Assembly (NCBI RefSeq): GCF_007655135.1
Contig: NC_045127.1
Span: forward strand, 23,850,199 to 23,914,198
DNA: 64,000 nt
Source: Punica granatum
Taxonomy: Eukaryota; Streptophyta; Magnoliopsida; Myrtales; Lythraceae
Direction: 5' to 3'
Shown here: in pieces, positions 10,217 to 21,738 of the stretch
Layout of the letters: each line of letters begins with the position of its first letter
How positions within the stretch are numbered: the stretch's first letter is position 1
Position numbers and translations under genes: made by a program
Notes under the pieces: model-generated
What the model was told of the DNA's origin: nothing
Databases searched by the model: none
Seen by the model: the letters and a program-made list of their open reading frames with translations, nothing else

Positions 10217-11780
10217 CTAATACCTTTGATGAGCAATTTGGGAATCCAATAAATACTCCTCTTCGAATTTGTCCAGAAATGAATCATGACGGGTGCTGAA
10301 CCTCGGTTGGATCGGTAATTCGAGGAGAGAGATATGAAGGAAAACCCTTTGGCATGTACCTGAGAACTGGAGAATATGCTCTGGGTATTTACGCCAGTGC
10401 CATTCATTTACCTGAACCCAAGCTCGCCATTTGCTGATTTGAGTAATGATTTGTCCATCTGCTGACCAAAACTTTGCCTATGGGGTGAGAACACTTCTTG
10501 AATTTACCGGAGAGATAAAGATGTAATGGATAGCAGGTTGAACTTTTATGGGGGAAATCCACTCTGAGGGAGAGGATTCGATGCTGATAAAGAGGCTAGA
10601 CGATCGACGCAAGGACTTTTTGATGAGATCCCAAGCATTGTTCCCAAAAAGGGATTGATACTCTGGTCGATGTTCATCCTCTGGCCTTAAAATTATGGAT
10701 TTGAGAACTCCATATTTCAGAAGATCACAAAATTCAAAATGGTGATTAAACCATTTATCTTTAAAAGGAAAAACATAAAAACTTATCCTGGGGATCGAGA
10801 ATTCCAGGATATGCCTGCAACCATCCATGAGTAAGATATCAGCTCTTTCAAAAGCATCATCCTCACTGTGTTGGTCACAGGGTTGTGGAAAGTCATTTTG
10901 AAAATGGTTATTTCTTTCCCAATTCCAAAACCATCCATCAATTCCTTTTTGTGAGCAAGCACAGAACTAAAGGAGTTTTTTGAAGAAGGAAATCATGGTT
11001 GTAGTAAAATCCTGAAGACTTATCTCAGAAATTTTTAAGACAATATCTTTCGGAAGTTTTGAAAGGAACAGGATTTCTCCTGCTCGAGGGAAAATGCCAC
11101 TGAGAGTTACCTCAATGGGTTTTTTAGAAAACATTTTTTCAGTCATATTTCCGATGCGGGGAATTTCTGACCGAATTATCGATGGAGTTGATGAGGACTT
11201 CAAGTCCTGCTTGAATTTTTTATTTTCTTTTTCAAGAGCGTCTTTTTCTCTGAGGCAAGTCTCAGAAAACTCTAAGACTTCTATTCTTTCCGCACATAGG
11301 CTTTCTATTTCTTTTTTGAAGCCTTCATTTTCTTTTTCTAGAATATCTCTCCATTTTTCACTCTTTTTTAATTTTTTCTTCAGAGCATGGTTTTCTCTCT
11401 GCATTTATGCAAAGTTCTCTGTGAAATTATCGAACTCAACTAACCTGTTTTGGAGGAAAGCTTGAGTCTGAGCTTTTTGGAGGGATAGCTCTTGTTGCAG
11501 CGAATCGATTTTCAAGCAAAGCTCCTGCTGCAAGGACGCTTTGCTGTTGCCTTGTTCCTTCATGTAAAGGACCAATGCATTTATGGATTCCTCACCCTTT
11601 TGAGGATTCTTTATGGAAGCCCATAAATTATCCAAGATGAGTTGTTGCCTGTGATCAGGCGCCAAGCCGTGAGGCTGGACTTTATGCAGAATCGCTTTTT
11701 TGGAGGCAGATCCTGATGATTATGTGTTTTGCTCCTAGAAGAGGACCCTTCGCAAGCCTGTCAAACCAGGGGAATTCCAT
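10217..11780 (-). pseudogene. Component B ORF3, coiled-coil protein (broken)
   Basis: A single frame of about 520 codons can be followed from ATG 11780 to TAG 10217-10219. It is interrupted by a one-base shift at a six-A run (about 11694-11701) and by stops at 11405-11407, 10967-10969 and 10478-10480. The N-terminal third is rich in Lys/Glu/Leu heptads (coiled coil, about 11665-11210). The rest is Trp/Phe-rich and globular with no known motif. A splice acceptor-like ttcag lies 4 nt before the ATG. Position and size match component A ORF2, but I see no clear sequence similarity. The function is unknown; roles in assembly or inclusion bodies are possible. Confidence 0.6.
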
Positions 11781-11807
11781 GTTCCTGAATGTAGACATGA
11801 ACAAGGG

Positions 11808-12197
11808 TTATGGTAAGTTTATGTTACGATCAACCACCACTGGTTCCTGGTAGAGATAATTGCCAATGACTAGCTCATAGTCCTCCCGGGTTTTTAAAGT
11901 GGAGTTAATATGGAGAAAACATGGTTTTTTATTGCAACAAGGGACTCTCTTGCAATGCCTGTCAAAGTAAGCACATAACACATGGGATACAGGATGATCG
12001 ATGAGGGCACAAATATTATGGATGTATGATGTGTATATACGATCCATAGAGTCTGTTTCCCCGTCCTGTATATTATTTTGTATTTCCTCAAGACTGTCGT
12101 CTTGCAACAGTTCAAACAGCCATTGGTGTAACCACTCTTGAGCAGATTCCACGGCCATTTCCTGCGCAAAATATATTAGTCTGTTTTGTAAATACAT
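11808..12197 (-). CDS. Component B ORF2, uncharacterised 129-aa protein
   Basis: This frame starts at an ATG inside the last codons of ORF1 (22-nt overlap, different frame) and is intact. The N-terminal half is likely helical (MYLQNRLIYF, EWLHQWLFELLQ). The second half carries Cys/His residues, with CKRVPCCNKKPC suggesting a small metal-binding patch. Nothing comparable is seen in component A. An overlap of this type fits translation by leaky scanning or reinitiation after ORF1. The function is unknown; the badnavirus/tungrovirus small ORFs are the loosest analogy. Confidence 0.55.
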   Translation of the reverse strand: MYLQNRLIYFAQEMAVESAQEWLHQWLFELLQDDSLEEIQNNIQDGETDSMDRIYTSYIHNICALIDHPVSHVLCAYFDRHCKRVPCCNKKPCFLHINSTLKTREDYELVIGNYLYQEPVVVDRNINLP

Positions 12198-15100
12198 TTA
12201 TCAGAGATGAAATGGAATTTTATTTTGGTTCTAAGCTTGTACGTCTCAATGCCAGATGATGTGACAAGAAACGGTTTTAAAAGCTGGATGAATGGGGTTC
12301 CTAGTATGATCTTATGGCTAAGGTTTTTTACCAGGAGAAATGATGTTTTGTACCGGACTCTATTTTGTTCAACTTCTACTTCGCTCAACTTTTACTGAAT
12401 ATCGAGCTTGGTGCCACTAACCGAAGATAGTGATTCAGTTGTTCTTTCATAGAATCTGGCAGGAATGAGTTGTTCATTAATGCAGTTTTCATCTGCACCT
12501 GTGTCAAACAGAGCAGTTGCATCAACAAACAGATTATGGCTTATGACAAGCGTGATTTTGATTAACCATCTGTTAGGAGAAAGTTCTCCCATCATGGTTA
12601 GGTTTTTGTGCTGGTCATCTTTTGTTTGGTCCAGGGCCAGAGTCTCCTCTGGGTTTTTATCCTGTTTCATGAGGACGTGTTCAGAGCTTGCTGAGGGTTT
12701 TGCTACCTCAGTAAAGAGCTCTTCCAAACGCCCAATTATCGTGGAGTGCTGTTGTTGCTCAAACTTGAGACAATCAATCTCACTCCTGAGATTATCGATT
12801 TCTTTTTGGGCATCAAACGAGGTTTTATGAGCTCGTCTTTTGTCATGCCTTTTGAGGATTTCAGAGAGGTTGTAATTAGGGGTTTTGGTCTCGCCTTCGA
12901 GATTGCCCTGTTTCAACTTCTCAAGGTATTGCTTTCTTAACAAAGGGTTTTGGATTTGATCTGCTATTTCTAACAGAAATTCCTGGTCTTTTGTCAAGAC
13001 ATTTATCGATTTCTCATCGGATGACCAATCAAGTTCATCCATTTGCAGGTCCTTTTCACCGTCAGATGAAGATTCTGTATCAGAGTCAGAAGACTCTACC
13101 AATAGGTTGCAGACCTGAATTTTGGTTTCTTCATCAATTTCCAGTTGATGAATCTTTTTGTTGAGGTAACAGTACCTCTGAGTATGACCAGTTTTCCCGC
13201 ACTTGTAACACTTGAAAGAGGAGTCGGATTTTTTCTCACTCTTATCAGTGGTCTGTGGTTTTGAGGGAATCCTAGACTTTTTATGGAAATGTTTGGGCTT
13301 ATGTTTTCTGCTGCAGTCCCCACTGCAGGTTTTGGGTTTTTCGACCTTTTTGTCGACCTGAAAAGAGGGATCGAATTGCTGGCAGAAATTGCCAAGCTCT
13401 TTCCTGGTCTGGGCCTTTTCTTTTTTCAATTGTTTTTGAAGTTTGTGCTGAGTACACATTCGGATACCTTCCTTATGGATGAAGCTGATGAGCTCTCCAT
13501 AACTCAGTTCTTTGTAAGGTATCTGGCCATGATTTATGGATTTGATTTCGTTTCGGACTTGTTCTCCTAACAAGGTTGGCAGACCTGCTAAGAATTTTTC
13601 TTTCCAAAACGGCTGGTTACAATCCTCCCTAGACATGACCCTAGTGAGGAAGGTATCTTTGTACTGTTTGAAGTCAGACAGTCTTTTGCATTTTAGGTTT
13701 GACAGCAAGTCTAGGTTTTTGTCTTTGAGGTGAGAGGGGTCTCCTACAAAATGTTGGGAGATGGCAAAGACTAGAGTTGCTACGGCATCAGGGATGTCCT
13801 CGTTGTTAGCATTCCAGATGATCTCACCAGATTCATCTGTCTTGACGCTGGTCAGGATTTCATTTTGTTGAAAGGGCGATAGGTAATTATCCCACCATCC
13901 TTTCAGTTGACCAGTGAACCCTGCTATGAGCATGTGTGCTATGGCTGGGTCAGACAATCGGGTCTGGGTCTTGTAAGCATTTGACACCATCGTCATTTGC
14001 TGCAAGACGCTCAGTATGTTGTATTCAGACTGTCCGTCTATGTTCCACTCATAAATGGCATTGGCACTATACCTATTCTGGACAATATTTGGTTTTTCTT
14101 CCAAAACTAGGTCTGGTGCACTTATGGTAGTGTAGTAGGGTTTTTGGGGTTCCTGCCACACTATTTTGTTCGGCTCTCCAATTTTATCGATGGCGTCGAC
14201 ATTCGAGCCCTGAGACTCTTGTGTCTTGATTTTTGCTGCTCTTAATGGTGTTCCTGGCTCTATTCCTGAAAGGGGAGTGTCCGGGATAACCATTCTGGGC
14301 AAACTTGTGAATGTGGAATTTTCTTGGAGATTTATGCCTTTTATTTTTCTCTCTAGCTCCTGATTAAACTCTTGTTTCCTAGAGATTGGAATCTCATGGG
14401 GTTTAAAAGGAGGTTTTTTGAGTGGTTCTATGGGTGAAGGTCTTGATTGGTTTGGACGACTAGAAGTCCCTACCTGGTTGGCTACAAGCTTGGTGACTTC
14501 TTGTTCTATCCTATCCAACTGGGAACCTATGGTGTGGAGACACTGGTTTGTGAAATTATTTTGTTCAAAGATGTTTTTAATATCTTTGGGGGCCAGTGAA
14601 TCGTCCACTTTCATTTTGAAGGGGGAGGCTTTGACCTCTGCTTTTTGATGGATTATTTGGAGGGTACCTAAAGGTGGGTGTGTTGACTCAACTGGGTCTG
14701 CATTTGCAAGATCCCACTTTATGGTTTTCTGAGTTACACATACCATTCTTTTTGGTACAAAGTGATTTTCAAACCAATCCCAAAATAGGATATTTGTGGA
14801 GTTTTTTAGCACGAAAGCTGTCCAACTAACCCTAATATGAGACTTGGTATATTCTTCAGAGAATGACTCGTGGAGCCATCTTCTTTTATCGTCATTATGA
14901 GGTGCTAGGAAGTCCTTCCTAAGCTTATCATAATCTATCTTAAATTCCTCGACTATTGTGTCTACCCTAGGGACATCCGACACAGATAGTTGAATTTGGG
15001 AATCCAGATCAAATATTTTTTGATTAATTCTATCGATAAAAGAACCTCTTTTATAGACAGAGTTTTTATCGATTTTATGGTCGAAGCCTACGCATGCATA

Positions 15101-15220
15101 TGGAGGAATCATTTTGAACAAACCCATATTTCGAAAACAATAAATCTTCCAGTCTCTCAAACATTTATCAAGACTTTCTATACTTTTGCATATCAGTTCC
15201 CTACCCTTAGGGTAGTCCAT
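12176..15220 (-). pseudogene. Component B ORF1: capsid, zinc knuckle and protease
   Basis: About 1014 codons with one stop (TAA 12392-12394) in the protease region. The first 29 residues equal the short leader ORF of component A, here fused in frame. Next comes a helical block (WLHE...FWDWF) shared with component A ORF1; a Pro-rich linker; a coat/Gag-like core with GWWDNYL (about residues 390-600); a basic stretch; a CCHC knuckle CYKCGKTGHTQRYC (about 668-682); an acidic Ser-rich stretch; a coiled coil; and an aspartic protease with DTGAD (about 904). The frame ends just after the protease, where component A goes on into reverse transcriptase. There is no movement protein and no polymerase. 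It would supply the virion protein in trans for component A. Confidence 0.85.
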
Positions 15221-15338
15221 ACCTATCTTAGACGAAAGCTCTATAGATCTATAGAACCAATAGCCTAGTGGTTTTGAAGATGCTAATCCGTATATAATTC
15301 TCCTTTCCAGCTCCTCTCAAGATCAAGATCTAAGACTT

Positions 15339-15340
15339 AC
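15339..15340 (-). promoter_or_regulatory. Candidate leader splice donor, component B
   Basis: On the minus strand the leader reads CAG|GTAAGT, a near-perfect plant donor, in the same place as CAG|GTATGT of component A. It could join the leader to an acceptor such as ctacattcag just before ORF3. Confidence 0.45.
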
Positions 15341-15957
15341 CTGGACGATTGGCAGAAGCCTCACACAGTGTTTCCCTGCAGGTTCTAGTACATACCTTAC
15401 CCAACTGCTGTTACTGGATTTAACAATAATAGTAGGCAGACAAACTCAGTAAGACTCTCTATCGATTTTTCTCCTATCCCAACTGCTGTACCTAGACGAA
15501 CGATAATGCACAAGGATAACTCTACTCCAGTCGATAACCTCCATCTACTTAGACGATGTTCATCACATCCAATTTTTTCCCTGAACACTGCCCTGACCGT
15601 CGGGACTTACAAAACGGGAATACCTTAGGACTTCCCCCCGGGTTCCTATGAACCGTGAATGTGTAGGGTCCATTAGAGCGACTGGATGGACATTAGAGCC
15701 TCATATCATTATTTCTTATGCTAGCATCAGTTCATTGTGATATTGGATCTAGACATCTAAAGAGACTTACGCTATGGCTGCCTAATTACTATGTTTACCA
15801 GCTTCAGTTCATTGTATAGGATATGCAAGAATACACTATAGGAAGAACACAATATGAGATACTACCAGCCATGAAGGCGGTCCTAGATGACATGACCTAA
15901 GAGTTTTACTGGATCTGAGAATCTAATAGGAATATACATCCTATCCCCACTTCTCAT

Positions 15958-15970
15958 GGCTCTGATACCA
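15958..15970 (-). other. tRNA-Met primer binding site, component B
   Basis: The minus strand reads TGGTATCAGAGCC, an exact match to the plant caulimovirid primer consensus. The two component A copies have TGGTATCAAAGCC, one base weaker. Confidence 0.82.
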
Positions 15971-16073
15971 TTTCTACCCAAGATCTATCGTAGGGGATAA
16001 CCATGGAATACATAAAGAACAAGGATCTGATATGCATAGACGATCAGGATAAATGTAAGATCAACATGGAAGA

Positions 16074-16079
16074 TTTATT
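16074..16079 (-). terminator. Poly(A) signal AATAAA, minus-strand tandem
   Basis: This is the same signal as at 3876-3881, located between the inferred transcript start and the primer site, serving the A3/B junction leader. Confidence 0.5.
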
Positions 16080-16310
16080 CAGAAACTTAGCCCATGATGG
16101 GCCGAAGGGAGTACATGATGTTCAGGAAAACAAAAGAAGACATGAGAAGAAGAAAACGAAAAGGAATGAGTCTGAAAGAACTCAATCCATGCTTACACTA
16201 GAACTTACTCAGAAAGGGGGTTGGAGGATCCGGGTTATGGGAGCCGGATGTTTACATATGAGAAGAAAAGATAGAGAAGAAGAGAGTATTATGTGGTGGA
16301 TGATTCCTCC

Positions 16311-16658
16311 TCCTCGATGCTGGAAGAAGAGTCCTCTTATAGGCAGTGGTTGATGCCTTGTCGCTGTGCAGCTTTGAACTGTACACTCACATGCGGGGTA
16401 CTGTCGAGCTTAGTGGAAGAACTGTAGCTACAGTGCCTTTTTTGTCGCAAATATTGACAGGAGGCTGCTTTTATGTCGGGCACGCTCGCCGAAAGGTTTT
16501 TTGTCCGTTATGGTACCACTGTGAGTAGTGGTGGGACGCTTCCGGAGATTGCGCTGATTATGTGGGGCATAGCCTTTTGAGCCGAAAGGTTTTTTGTCCG
16601 GTAATATCCACGTGTCTGAAACAGTGGGCAGACGCTTTCGGTTGCTGGGGCTCTGCAG
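16311..16658 (-). promoter_or_regulatory. Shared promoter between A copy 3 and B
   Basis: This is the inverted counterpart of 3295-3641: TATA on minus at 16336-16341, the repeated ggacaaaaaacctttcggc elements and the CACGTG box. It lies 3' of ORF2 of copy 3 and 5' of the component B leader, so it would drive component B. It has no visible lesion. Confidence 0.6.
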
Positions 16659-18110
16659 TCAATCTGAAGAGAGCTCACCTTCGTCTTCATCCCTGTGGGA
16701 TTCTGATGCAGACGAAGCAGTGGTATTCAGATCTTTGAGTTCCAAGAGAACCTGGCTTAGACGTCCTATGTAGTCCTCATCAGTTTTTGCAGCTGAAAGG
16801 AAGGACGAAGCACGGGCTTTGACCTGGAGAAAGCTTTGGTGGTCCACTTGTGCTCTGTCTGTGACAAGAGTATTTTTTCGGAACCAATCGAGAACAAATT
16901 GCGAGTCAAGATGATCTACCTTCAACTTAACCCACCATTTGCATTTGAAGATTCTGGCCAGTGTTTGCAGGCCTGTCTGTTGATCAGGCTTGTATCCGAA
17001 AGACCAATTATGAACCCATGATAATCCAAAAATCTGATAGAATTGGAGAAGCACAGGAAAAATGGTTTGATTCCCCTGAGGTTTGAAACGAGAAGCAAAC
17101 ATGATGTAGGCTTCATGGATTATGGGAGGTAGTATGTCTGGAATGGGACCCCAAATAGACCACTAGTGGGCAAACCAAAAGGGGAATAAGGCCGATGTTT
17201 TGGAAGATTGGAAAAACATTAGCCAAGTGTGTCTGAACTCCTGGTTTTGGTACAAGAAGGCATTGTACCAAGCTTGCTGGTAATCCCAGTAGGAATACAT
17301 AGCATTATGTGGGAGATCTGACGAGAACCGGGCTTGGAATTTATGGATTTGGTATGGTTTTCCCTCATTCCATTCTCTCGGGTGGATCACTCTCAGGATT
17401 TTGGCTGTAGAGTGGGATATGGTGTTTGAGGAGTCAGGGACAAGATGGTGTTTGAACTCAACTGAACCCGTATCGCTCAAAATTTTCTCATAGTATTCCC
17501 GGGTTTTTGAAATGTCCATTGGCCGGAAATACCAGTTTTCAGGAAACAATTTTGATGCTGCGAAAAAGGGGTTTTCATGATAAAAACCTTCTTCCATAAT
17601 CAAAACAGTTTGAAATAATTATTTTGGAAACCATGGAGCTGTTTTTGAAGAGCTGGTTTCCTTATCGGGAAATGTTGTGAGACTTTTTTCTGCTCTTTTG
17701 GCAATTTGCCTAGAACTCTCTCCCTTGCTAGTCTCCAGCAGAGGAGGAGATATTCCAAACAGCACTTGTGCTAATTCTGGTTTATCTTTTAACACTGTAA
17801 TCCATTGCTGGACTACGGTATCGTCATCGAGATTATGAGGAGATGAACCCTGTGTTGCAAGGGTTTGTTTCTCTTTTTTGGGTTTAGGAATTTTACCTGG
17901 CAGAGTTTGCATGCAGCTCTGCTTATCGATCTCCTGTTGGAGAGTCTGTCGATAGGTTTTTATCTGGCTATCAACAGTGATCTGACCAATGGAGGGTTGG
18001 CCAGTGGCCTTATGTTGTGAGGATTGCTCCTCATTTTTTATCGACTGGCTGGAAGCCAGCTGTTTTGAGGCCGCAGCCTCTTTTTTGGAGGAACGAGTCC
18101 TCATATTCAT
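16659..18110 (-). pseudogene. Component A ORF2, copy 3, two stops
   Basis: Collinear with the intact ORF2 at 1843-3294. Stops are TAA near 17619 (a Ser codon in copy 1) and TAG near 17163 (a Trp codon in copy 1). The start overlaps ORF1 by ATGA. The N-terminal Ser/Lys/Gln-rich part, the Trp-rich centre and the acidic tail are all present. Confidence 0.85.
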
Positions 18111-21100
18111 GGTGGTACCTGCAGAAATTCTCTTGTCAGGAAATCAGGGAGACTGTTGGTCTCACCTTTTATGAATTCGATGTCAAAATCAAATACACTC
18201 AAGATAGCTTGCCATCGGGCAAAAATCTGTTTTGATGCAATGTTTTGAACATCTTTTTGAAGAACCTCTTTTGCAGATTTGCAATCAATCCGAAGTAAAA
18301 ACCTTTGGTTTAAAAGATCAGATTGAAACTTAGAAATGCAAAGAACCACAGAAAGAATATCTTTTTTTATGGTTGAGTAATTCTTCTGGGTTGGGTTCCA
18401 ATGTTTTGATGTGAACTGAACAACCTGTTCATGTCCATTTTTGGATTGTTTCAAGATTCCTCCGTATCCTTCATCTGAGGCGTCTGTTTCAACAATCTTT
18501 TTTGATTTGAAGCTTGATTTGCTTCACAATGTTGGTTTGTTCATCCGTCCATGGTGGAGGAGAATTCTTTAACCTATTATGGAGGGGTTTGCAGAGCTTA
18601 CTTAGGCCAGGGAAGAAATCTACAACGTAGTTTAGACTTCCTAAGAACCTTTGCAGCTGTTTCTTATCATGGATTTGATCAGGGAACCTATCAGCAAACT
18701 GGATGGACCTGTTGATGGGGATTATGGTGCCCCTGCTGATGTTGTGCCCTAGAAATCGAATTTTTGTTTGGAAAAGGCAGACTTTGGTCGGGGACACAGT
18801 CAAGCCATTTATCGAGGTGATTCTCATAAAATGTTTCACATGTTTGAAATGAGAATCAATATCTTTGGAAAATATGAGGACATCATCAATGTATACAATT
18901 ATGAAATGGGAGTATTCACCAAAGATGTCATTCATGATTTTTTGAAATTCAGATGGGGCATTTTTGAGCCCAAAGGGCATCACATTCCATTCGTACTGGC
19001 CAAAAGGAACTGTGAATGCAGTTTTATATTTGTCCTTTTCGGTGATTTGAATTTGCCAAAAACCTGACTTCATGTCGAATTTTGAAAATATTTTTGAATC
19101 ATGAAGTCTTTGGAGCAAATCTTTTTTGTTAGGTATTGGGTACCTAATCCACCTTAAGGCTTGGTTCAATGGCTTGTAATTGATCACTAACCTGGGGACT
19201 CCTCTTTCAAGCTCAGCGTTTTTGTTCACATAAAAGGCTGAACAACTCCAGGGAGACTTGCTAGGTCTTATCAATTTTTTGTTCAAGAGTTCTTGGATTT
19301 CTACTTTGCAGTGTCTTTCTAACTCTTGGTTCATTTGAATGGGTTTGGCTTTTGTTGGGATATTTTTCTCATCGAAATCCTTTTCATAAGGTAAATCAAT
19401 GATATGTTGCTTCCTATCCCAGAAAGCATTTGGGGTTTCTCCGCAAACTGACTCCTGAATCAGTTTGTTGAGATTATCGATTTTTTGTTTCCAATCTGGT
19501 TTTTGGAGCAGATTTTCAACATTATGGTCAATGATCTCATCTTTTACCCAGCCAATTTGCCTCTCAGTTAGTTGCCTGTATCATGTCCAGATTCCTGGTT
19601 ACAGGTTTTGTGATGAAGGGAAAAAGGGTTTTGCTTCCTAAATACACCGTTTTTATGCTAGAGTTGGTGAAAAGGAAGGGTTTGATGAGCTGAATGAAAG
19701 GGGTTCCTAGTATGACTTCATTTTTTAAGTCTTGGACAACTAGGAAACCAGTTTTATATGTTGAATCTTCATTTTTGACTTCTGCTTCTGCAATTTTATG
19801 TGTGACTTTCAATTTGTTGTTGCTAGCAGAACGTAAAGATTCATGAGTTCTTTCACAGTATATTTTTGGGATTAATCCCTCCCTCACACAATTGGCGTCT
19901 GCCCCTATGTCCAACAGGGCAGTTACTTCCATCTGGAAGTCGTTTACCTTAATTGTAGGTTTTAGGAGGTATTTCTGATGGGTGAATTCCTGGTTTTTAC
20001 ACTCAGGTTTGGGTTCAGCACTGTCCAGAGTCTGAACCAGCTTTTCATCGTTTTTTAGAGTTTTCACTTCTTTATGGAGCTCATTGAGTTTTTGGCGAAG
20101 TTTTAACTCTGTTTGTATCCTTTCTTTTTCTCGGTTTTCATGCTCTAAGGCGCGGGTGTTTTTGATCATCATGTTGAGTAACCTAAAGTTTTTGGTTTGC
20201 TCAGGTTCTTTTGGCTCAACATATTTTGGAGGAGGTTTTGAGGAGACTACGGTTTTGTTGAAAGGTAGTTTCCAGGTTATGGTATTTTCAGTGAATTTGA
20301 GAGCCTTTTCTTCCATGTAGATTTGGTAGAACCAATCCCAGAAAAGGATGTTTTTCTCATTTTCTTCCATGAAATGGATCCAATGGGTTTGCATTATGGT
20401 TTCAACATATTTTTGGGTAAAAACCTCATGCAGCCAATTTCTCCTATTTTCATTTTCTTTAGAGCAGAAATCATTCATAAGAATGGCTGATGCTAATGTG
20501 AAAGGTTTCTTAATCACATAGATCTCAACATTGATTCTGGTCGCTTCTGTTATGGATGAAAATGTGGGAGAAGGGGGTGAAGACTCAGTATCATCTGTGA
20601 TAGGGGCAGAGTATACTGGTCTAGGAATATCGGTGGCGACACTACTTATTCCTCTAAGGTTGGCAGTCCTAGGAGGGTTCTTAGTAGCTGTTTGGAAGGC
20701 GTTTGCCGATGGGGCAACACTGAATGATCTCCTTCTAAGCTCAGGGCTTCTAAAGGATGAATTTATCGAAGGGGTTGAGGTTGACTGTATATCGACTGAT
20801 CTCCTATGGCGAAAGCTTATGGAAACTCTCCCATCTTGGAACTGGCTCACTCGACTAAGTTCCTCATTTTGAATTTTTTCAGGGGCAACTGCGTCTTCTA
20901 AGACCCATTCATCAGGAAGAGTTACCTCATTCCACCTAATTGGTCTGGGGACTACAGTGTTTGACCTAGCAATGTCTGTTTGGAAAAGGAGGGTTTCTCC
21001 TTTGGGGCTATGGTTGAAAGCTTTAGTTGCAAATGCCGAGACCATTGTTTTGTAATGGACTCTGTATACAAGGGCTAAAGGGATGGAGCCTAAAACAATC

Positions 21101-21645
21101 TTGTAATTGTGCATTTTAATCTGCAAGGTTAAGCCATGAGTTATGTTTTGGTCTTTGAGGGACATGGTGAAATTTGGGAAACAGTTGAAATGGACTGGTC
21201 CGCCACACAGACTAGTCTCGACTGTCCCAAGGATGGATTCATGGTAGTTCAGAAGCCTAGCATCCCTAAGCACTAGGAGTACTGAGGTATCTAAGCCTTC
21301 TCTGGTCAGGGGTTTTATGCCCACTTGGACAAGCCCTATATGAATGAAGTTGTATTTATCGTTATGTTTTTTCAATGACTCTTGGTTTAAGAGTTTTATG
21401 GTTTGTGAAGAGTTTTTTAGGGGAATGTCCCGCTCTTCAGTGGTTATGGTGTAATCGGTTTTTGAAAATATTTGGAATTTTGAGTTTCTATAAATCTGTT
21501 TTGAAGCGATTCTTGGGATTTCCCAATCATCGATAGATTTATCAAAACATTCCAAATTGACCTCTTCTCTGTTGAGAACAGAATCATTATCGAAATTATT
21601 TTCAGAAGAACATGTACTCGAAGAGCTTGCTTTAAACCAATCCAT
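18107..21645 (-). pseudogene. Component A ORF1 polyprotein, copy 3
   Basis: This copy keeps the ORF1 start (ATG 21645) and an open frame for 693 codons: movement protein core with GLVQVGIKPL, linker, helical block, coiled coil and protease. Breaks: the protease triad reads DIG instead of DTG (codon 19906-19908); a 4-bp tandem duplication (agttagtt, 19566-19573) shifts the frame between protease and RT; a 38-bp deletion near 18500, between CAAAA repeats, shifts it again before the RNase H acidic motif. The RT (FDMKSGFWQI, YIDD) is otherwise intact. No capsid or zinc knuckle is present. Confidence 0.88.
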
Positions 21646-21648
21646 ATT

Positions 21649-21738
21649 TCAAAAACAATAAATCTTCCAGTCTCTCAAACATTTATCAAGACTTTCTATA
21701 CTTTTGCATATCAGTCCCCTACCCTTAGGGTATTCCAT
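21649..21738 (-). CDS. Short leader ORF (29 aa), component A copy 3
   Basis: Same as the frame at 4751-4840: ATG at 21738, TGA at 21649-21651, then AAT and the ORF1 ATG in the same frame. Here the ORF1 ATG is intact, so the stop-then-start arrangement is an original feature of component A, not a lesion of one copy. Confidence 0.55.
   Translation of the reverse strand: MEYPKGRGLICKSIESLDKCLRDWKIYCF

Larger units (their letters stand above)
10184..16310 (-). mobile_element. Component B (capsid-bearing)
   Basis: Read on minus: shared promoter and leader, then ORF1 (capsid plus protease), ORF2 (129 aa), ORF3 (about 520 codons) and a short tail that matches the component A 3' region before the inverted junction. 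The matching 'gaaacagtgggcagacg' points at 10184 and 16618 give a unit of about 6.43 kb, close to component A. The right boundary cannot be placed exactly because the sequence shared with A spans it. Confidence 0.7.

Noticed and set aside
12176..15220. Component B as a Gag-only retrotransposon
   Set aside because: It shares leader, short ORF, helical block and protease with component A and lacks LTRs and integrase.
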